Shown here: piece after piece, positions 24,001 through 33,000 of the stretch
Layout of the letters: the number at the start of each line of letters is the position of its first letter
Numbering within the stretch: the stretch's first letter is position 1
Origin: Sipunculus nudus
Taxonomy: Eukaryota; Annelida; Sipuncula; Golfingiida; Sipunculidae
Length of the DNA: 64,000 nucleotides
NCBI GenBank assembly: GCA_026874595.1
Contig: CM049308.1
Coordinates: forward strand, 76,307,124-76,371,123
Reading direction: 5' to 3'
Notes under the pieces: generated by a model
Told to the model about the DNA's origin: nothing
Database searches by the model: none
Seen by the model: only the letters and a program-made list of their open reading frames with translations
Made by a program: the position numbers and the translations under genes

Positions 24001-27000
24001 TTAGCATGTTATTACCATAAGTTATGGTACATAGCTGTGAAAATTACCTTAAATTTCTTGGCAAATGGTCTCTTCACAGTTCATATCAGATGAACCTGCT
24101 ATTTATGACTGCATGGCAAGTTCAGAAAATTAGTCCATATTTTATAAATTTAAGTTTCATTTTATGGCTGTGGTTATAAAATGGGGATTTACAGTAGTAT
24201 ATCTTACTCCATATCTTAAAATGTTCTGTTAGCTGTTAAAGTTCAAACATGCTGACTAGCCAGAAGAAAAATATAGAGCTGTACCTGTGGCTTACATTGT
24301 TTGCTAACTCTTACCTGTAATTATAGTCTGACTGTTTGATTCATAAAGTATATTCTCGGGAAAATATTTCTGTACAGTTCTCAGACATATAAAGCACACT
24401 TATAAACGTGTAGAGATAGTTTGATTCAGGCATCAAGACAGAAACGCTGGTTGATTTACGATATATGTCATCGGCTAACAGTATCTAATAGTATATATCC
24501 AGCAACCGCACTGTTCCTAATTTACTTGTACTCATACAATGAATGGTATTCATACACTTCTCATTTTAATCATCATCTTATAGACTATATTGTTATATTG
24601 ATAGAATGTTATGGACTATATTGTACCATTGACAGCATAATATTGACTATATTGTACCATTGACAGCATATTATGGACTGTATTGTACCATTGACAGCAT
24701 GTTATGGACCATATTTTACCATTGACAGCATATCATGGACTAGATTGTATTATTAACAGCATATCATGGACGAGAATGTATTATCGACAGCATGTTATGG
24801 ACCAGATTGTATTATTGACAGCATGTTATTGACAATATTGTAACATTTTTAACATGTTATGGATGATATTCTATTATCAACAATATGTTATGACGTATAT
24901 TGTATTACTGACAACATATACTGGATTTAATTCTATTGTTGGCAGCATTTAATAGATGATGTTATATAGATGGTATTGTTGACAGCATGTAATGGACTGT
25001 ATTGTATTGTTGACAGCATGTCATGTACTATATTGTAACATTGACAGCATGTTATGGACTATATTGTAATTTTGACATCATGTATTGTATTATTAACAGC
25101 AAGACCATGAGAGCCAGGTAGAGAAACTGGAGGAGGAGAATGAGAAGAACCAGGCCCTGCTGAAGGACTTACATGTACAGATGCAAGAGGTAGGATAAGT
25201 TATCTACAAATTTATTATGAGGGGGATAGCTAATAAAAATGGTGCATATTGTTTATTGAGGATGATTGACATTTTCAGAAGTGTACCATTATGCTGTTTG
25301 GTTATACTATTAAGACCTTCCATATTCTTTTGATGGGGATAATATGTGCAATTTAGTGTACTTGCATCCATTTCTCTGTGCATAAATTTTCCAAACTAGA
25401 AAGTACAGTATTAATAAGGACATAATGATTTTCATGTTTCTTGTGATGATATTCACTGTCAGGTTTGAAATCATTGTCATTTTCCAACACAGAAGGCAAA
25501 TTTTAAATAGGTATTTAATACTGCAGTGGGGAAACAAAATTACTGTGTTTATTGAAGATATGATAGAAATCAGTGTGCTTTAGTCCTCTGTTATCAAAGT
25601 ATTTCAGCACCAATATGCCAGATTAGTGTAATTTAATCAGATATTATTTCAATGTCAGTCTTCACACAAAAATTGATGAAACATCTACTTAAAATATTAT
25701 TATCCTGAGCAAACCACAGACTTAACTTTCATTCCACAAAAAAATGATTGCAACAAATTCATTACATATGTTTTGCCTTGAAACTGGTGTACATATAGTT
25801 ACTGGTATATTTTATATATAGACCCTTAACAAAGATACTCACATTAAGCTTACTGCTCATGCTTTGTGAGATATATAGATACAAACGAGACCACTGATTT
25901 GTACCCTCTGTCATTGTGTACAGCTGAAGGGGAAGGTGATTGTACAGCAGCACGAACGAGACAAGGAGCAGACCGACCATGCCCTGATGATCAGAGAGCT
26001 ACAGAAACTGGTGTCCCATGAACGTAATGCCAAGGAACAACTACAGATACAGGTGAATCGTCATTTTAATGATTCTGATCATCTCTATGTACTCACTTAC
26101 TTATTCATAAATCCAGAATTGAGCAGTTTGTGTTCACCATGTTATTGATATTCTTGCGGTAAAATTAACTTTCAGAAAGTGAAATTAAACCTGTATTTCA
26201 TTTTGTTAAATGTTTGATCTGCATCAGCACATGTAGGTAAAAACTTGTACTTAAGTCTTATACTTATTTTTAGGAGCATTTAAGCATTGGAAACTTTGTA
26301 GATTACAAATCTAGTAAAACATAAAAGGACATACCTATGTCCATGCTAAAATAAACTGTATTTCAAATTTAAATGCATGGATCACCTGATAAATGTAATA
26401 TACACTATTTGATAGTACTTTTCTAACAGTAGCAGATCCTCCACTTAATATCAGCATCAGAGACAGATCATTGATCAATTTTATCTAGTGATGTTGGCAC
26501 AAAATTCTGTTTCTGATTCCCTAGAGACTTATGCTTGCTTCCATTTCTTGATAATCACTTAAGATGTCCCATTCAACATTGTTTCAAAATCCTTTTTCAA
26601 GATTTATACAGTAAAGGCTTCTGGGTGCCTCTTGTGGTCCTTTGCCTTATCATCACCCAGATACAGCCCTGGCCACACACCCATCAGGTGATAAACGGAT
26701 ACAATTTGTGATAAAATTTAGAAGAATTGGAGTTTGGAAAATTTGTAGATGAAAAAACTAAGTAGCTTGAAATAACTGTTTGTTATGAAGAAGGTGAATT
26801 CTTTCCACAAACAAATCATGTCCTTTGGGGTCACACACTGCACAAATTTTGGACGGAATTAAAGCTACCCTTGCTTCTACCAATTGAGATCATTTGTGCT
26901 CATTAAAGATAAAGTGCTTGTAACACTGAGATGAAGGTCTTAACTCTAACCCCTAAAAGATGGTAGCACATCACAGTTTAGCATAAAAAATAAGTGGATG

Positions 27001-30000
27001 CTGGAATTATGTCAGGGGCATGGAGGTGTACCCAAATTTTGTGTCAAGGTGGTTACATAATCACCTGGTAAAAAAAAACCAGTGAGACCTGCCTAAAAGG
27101 CCACTTCTCTGATCAGACCACCTTGATATTGAGACCACCCTTGATTGAACCAAATCATTCAGATTGGTCATAACTGACCTGTCTAATAAGATCACCTGTG
27201 AATTAAGATCATGTTTTGCCAGTCCTACAGGTGGTCTTATAACACAGGTTTCACTGTATTGGTTAAATTGAAATTGTGTTGTGAGCAGCATCCTTAACAA
27301 GACAGACATATCAAGCAACAAACTATGATTTTGCATTAATATTTGGATCCAGTTCCACATTATAAATGGTTATTCCAGTCTATCTTTGATAAACAGTGCT
27401 GTCTGTAGACACATCCCATGCTGTCTATAGACAGAGTCCATGCTGTCTATAGACACATTCCATGCTGTCTATAGACACATTCCATGCTGTCTATAGACAC
27501 ATTCCATGCAGTCTATAAACACATTCCATGCTGTCTATAGACACATTCAGTTCTGTCTATAGATTCATTCCATGCTGTCTATAGACACATTTCCATGCAT
27601 AACTGATGAAGAGTAACTTTCTTCTCTTTCAGCTTGAGGAGACCCAGGTGACACTAGCAGAACATCAGAGCATCCCAACGATAGATCCATCAGTGTCTGA
27701 GGAGTACCAGAAGCAGGTAACCAGCCTGACAGAACAGCTCAGAGCAGTCAGAAAGCAGCTGAGGGAGGCTGAGGAGAAGGCCAGGCAGCCATCACCGCGG
27801 GAAATAGAGCTGGAGAAGGAACTGGCAGAGATGAAGGTAGGACTGTCAGCTCTTATTATCAGCAAACACGCAGATTAGTGTTAGGACTGATGATCGATTA
27901 TAATTGATGATTGGTCAGCTGATACAGATGATCTGGTGATGGATCTTGCATTGCAGTATTCGATTACACAGTTTTTCACAAAGTTAGGCTTCTTGATGAA
28001 GCAGGGTTTGCTTTAATCAAATTTATGCAAAAAATTTTAGAACAATCAGTGTTTTCTTAAAGATTTACTCCAAAGTTTATATTCATATGTAGGCTATAGA
28101 GTTATTAAATATATTATCCAATATGTAGGCTTATATATCAATTGAGGGGAATTACAGGTCTATTTATGATAAGAAATTTCACACTCCAAGGGGTCAGCCT
28201 ATTTTCTGATCATTGATCATGAAATTACAATGGATACCAACACTTCTCAAAAGCAACTAATAACAGATCATCAGTTGATTATATGCTGTCGTTGATGGAC
28301 TATGATCAAGGAAGTGACTCTGAACTCTAACGCAGATTCTATCTTTCCTGTTCATGGATTTTATGAAGCTCCTCAGAGATATCCATGCTATACCAGACTT
28401 CTTTTTATCAGTAACCTTATACTTACTGCCTTTTTTGGAGTAGCTGTCTTTTAAATGATAATGCATAACTGATATGAGGAATATGTGACAAATTCTGGTG
28501 AAAACTCATTTGATTGCTGGCACACCTACATATTCATATATTTTACATATTTTTTGTTGAGTTTTGAGTTGGATCACAAATAATCCAGCAAGCAGACAGG
28601 ATGCATTAAATACTTAAAATTAAGGATCCAGTAACCGAGACTGCAATGGAGACGGTCGCATAAAAGTCCCTCTTGCATCAATAGTGCTACATCGGCATAA
28701 AATCTGTATAGAAACTATGTAAAACAGGAAAGGTTCAATGGGAGAGAACAGCATATCCCCGCACTAAAAATCTAAAGAACACTGGACAAACGAAGACTGG
28801 ATAAACGAAGAAATTCCAGAGACCGAGATCACGCTGCCGCTCGAGCGCGACATCCCATAGCAACGGGCAGATAGAACACAGGAACCTTCCAAAAGGTAAA
28901 TATTGTAAAGCCAACATAAACCAGAATGGATGTAAATAAAATTCAACTGATCCTTGCTATCAGAGAAGCCTTACAAACTCAGGAGGTGCAAAACGCACTG
29001 GCTTCAAATATAGTCATCCCCTTGCAGAGATCCATGGAAAAAAAAATCATGCAACTGGAAAAAGTAATCAGCTCCCACGAAGAAAAAATTGCCAACTTGG
29101 AAAAAAAATATGAAACCCTGAAAAAGGAATTTCTCTTTGAAAAAAAAAATCATGAACTGGAAGCCAAACAGAAAAACCTTATAATAGAAAATCTCAAAGA
29201 AACTGAAAACGAAAAACCAACAGAATGAGCCATAGAAGTATTCAAAGCGATGGGGCTCGACACCCGAATGTCTGAAGTGAGCCATGCCTTCAGATTAAAA
29301 CCAAAACAAGACAAGGAAGGAAAGCAAAAAATGAACCCCCGTAAACTTCTTGTAAAATTCCATAAAACGGTAACAAAGGAAACAATTTACAAAGCGAGAG
29401 CAAAGCTGCGGAACATCAAACTGAATGGAGCAGCTATCTACGTAAATGAAGATCTGACACCGGACCAGGCGGAGTTATTATACGAAACAAGAAAACTGAA
29501 AAAGAAACCCAATAACTTAATTCACTCCGTTTGGACAAATAATGGGAAAATATATGCAAAACAAGATCGAGATGACAGTCCAACGCTTATAAAAAATATG
29601 ACAACCTTAAAAAAATATGAGGAATGGCTTAGATTGACGGATGACAGCAACGGGACCCCCCACGAAGAAATCGACAGCTGATAAGAATAGAAACTCTTCC
29701 CATAAATCATCTCGTCTCTAATGTAAACGAAGGACCAGAAATAATATAAGTATTACTAAAACTATTTATAACTTATAGGCACTATATATATAATAATGCA
29801 ATAACTGGCCGACATAAGCACTATTAATGCTCTACGTTTTTTATTCACCAAATTTTTTTTTGTAAAAAAATTACCAAACCGGTCGCTCACTGGACCGCTT
29901 GACAACACAGACAGTATGGGTAACCAAGACGTAAACAAAACACGCTTCCACACAACATATCCCATCATGCATATCGAAAGTGAAGGTAATATATTCAACT

Positions 30001-33000
30001 TGTGTAAACTTTTTACAACAATAACTCGTGTAACAAACAAGAAACGAATCGATTCCAACTTTAATATCAGTACCCAGCGAGTGCCATTTTCGATGTACAA
30101 ACTGATGTTAGACATAGGCTGTAACAAAATGCCCCCTAATATAAATACCAGCCGCTCAGGCTCCATTAGACGAACAACTAAATACTACCGCCATCATTTT
30201 AACTTTGTAAACCGGGATTTTTCTTATCTAAAATTCTATTCAAATTGTGATCACCTATATTTAGTAATTAGAAATATTTTACAAATAAGTGGCGACATTG
30301 AATTAAACCCTGGCCAAAAAACAAAACGTTGGACATATACCATATTAATATCCGCAGCATTTTAAATAAGATAGAAGATGTAGAAATCGAAATACAAAAT
30401 TTTGACATTGTCTGCTTTACAGAGACCCACTTAGACAGTACAGTTCCAAATGAAAAAATAGGCTTCGTACAAGAGCAATGAAATCAAACAAGCCTAAAGA
30501 CATGGAAATCTATAAATATACTAGAAATAAGTTCAACACAGAAGCAAGAAAAGCCAAAGCTAATTACCCATCAAAAGTTGCAGCTGAACTTAAAAATAAC
30601 CTACATAATGAAAAACATAGGTGGAAAACTGTAAATATCTTAATGAAGGGTAATAACCAACAACTCATAACACCACTTATCAATAAAGATGGAACATTTG
30701 CAACAGAGTCAAAGGATAAGGCAAATTTATTAAATGAACAATTTATTAAACAAACAATAATTCAAGAAAACAATTCATCCACACCATTCCTAGCTAGTAA
30801 AAATAGAAATAGACTTAACAACATCATTATTGATATTAATGAACTAGAATCAATAATGAAAGGTCTAAACTGTAACAAGTCCCAAGGTCCTGATGCAGTG
30901 CCCCCAATCGTCCTTCGGGAATGCCACAAAGAACTGGTTTATCCACTATGGAAATTTTTTACCTTGTCAATGGAAAAAGGGCAACTTCCCTCACTATGGA
31001 AAAAGGCTAATGTATCACCAATCTATAAAACTGGAGAAAAAAATATGCCAATTAATTACAGACCTATATCACTGACATCCTGTATTTGCAAACTTTTTGA
31101 AAAAATAATCTTTGCCCAAATGTACAACTTTTTAAAAGAGAATAACATAATAAGCCCATATCAGTCTGGCTTTATCCCAGGAGACTCGACAGTATACCAA
31201 CTGTCTGACCTATACAATTCAATCTGCCAAGACGTTGATAAAGGCAAGGAAGTACAGGCTGTATTCCTAGATATGAGTAAAGCTTTTGACAAGGTCTGGT
31301 CTGAAGGCCTCCTCACCAAATTGTCATCAGTTGGAATTAAAGGAAAATTACTTTGGTGGTTAGCACAGTATTTAAAAAATAGGAAACAAAGAGTAATAAT
31401 TGAAAATGAACTTTCTGATTAGGGATCACTTCATGCAGGAGTACCCCAAGGGTCCATACTGGGACCCCTATTATTTTTAATATTCATCAACGACATCACA
31501 GAAAACATAGTGAGCAATATTAGATTATTCGCTGATGATACTATGTTATATCTCACCATAGAAAATCCGTCATTAGCAGAAAAAATATTAAACAATGACT
31601 TGGATAAAATATTTAAATGGTCCACAAAATGGTTAGTCACTTTTAACGCAAAGAAAACCAAATCCTTAATATTTTCATCTAAATCATCTAAAACTTCTCA
31701 CCCAGACCTATATTTAAATGGCATTAAAATAGATAAATTTAACAGTCACAAACATCTAGGATTAACATTCAGAAAGGACTGTAAATGGAATGATCACATA
31801 GAAAATATATGGCCAAAGCAAACTCTAAAGTATTAATACTAAGCAAACTGAAATATATGCTTGATAAGAAAACTCTTGTTAACATATACTTCACTTATAT
31901 AAGGCCAATATTGGAATATAGCAATGTTGTGTGGTGTAACTGCACACAAGAGCAAAGTGATACATTGGAGGCAGTGAAGCTACAAGCTGCCAGGATTGTG
32001 ACAGGCTGTGTCAGAGGAACTAGCCATGCCAAACTATACAAAGAAACAGGCTGGCCCAATTAAAAAAACATAGGGAAAACTCTGTGGTCATCCAACTACA
32101 CAAAATGTTAAAACAAGAAACTCCAAAGTACCTTTACCTTCTATTACCTCCACCAAGAAACTATACCTTTAATACAAGGTCAAGTGCTCTACTAAATATA
32201 CATAACATTTTCTCTAGAACAGAGCTGTACTACAACTCATTCCTACCAAAATCTATACGACTATGGAACAAACTAGATGATAGACTTAAACACTGCCAGA
32301 CCAGTAAATCGCTAAAAAATAATATATCAAGAGAAATTGCTAAAAACAAACCACCTAAATATTATAATTCAGGATCAAGAAGAGCCCAGATAATTCACAC
32401 ACAGCTAAGAACACAGTGCAGTAATCTAAACCATGATTTATATAGAAGACACTTATCAAACGATTCAAAATGCCAATGTGGATTCGAAACAGAAAATGCA
32501 GAACACTACCTACTGCAGTGTCACCTCCATGTCAACTCTAGAAGTAAACATCTCCCCCTAAATATACCTGTAGAAGAACTTCTTTATGGAAATCCCTATG
32601 CAAGCCACATCAGAAATGAAGAAATTTTTGAAGCAGTATCTTCATACATAGAAGACACAAAAAGGTTCAAAATATAATATTCCCCACCAAATTTTCCCCT
32701 TAAAGTGATATTCATAATTCAGTCATAAAATTAGTCCTAATATACTAGGACCTGAAACAAAAATGAAACAAAAACAATTTTAAATACTTGTCTTCCAAAT
32801 AATTAATTAAATTTAAAAAAAAAAAGAACAAATGAACAATTTCTTCCATTCTTACTAAGAAAATTTACAACTTGCCTTCACTTACCCAACATCTATACCA
32901 CCCTACCTCACCTAAACTCACTCACATCCAAACACTCTGAACACTGCCATCGTATATTGTTAATGGAAACATTCGGGAGAGAGTCGAGGTAAGCTTTAAG

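Noticed and set aside
24583-27597. Minisatellites in GCC1 introns as a CRISPR array
   Set aside because: The units are contiguous tandem copies with no unique spacers, and the context is a eukaryotic intron.
27606-27632. Start codon at 27606 for the exon 6 reading frame
   Set aside because: The nine codons before 27633 are intronic polypyrimidine sequence ending in the acceptor.
29004-30166. Minus-strand frames over the LINE ORF1 and ORF2 leader
   Set aside because: The plus-strand frames match known LINE domains. The minus frames are low-complexity Phe/Leu shadows of lysine-rich codons.
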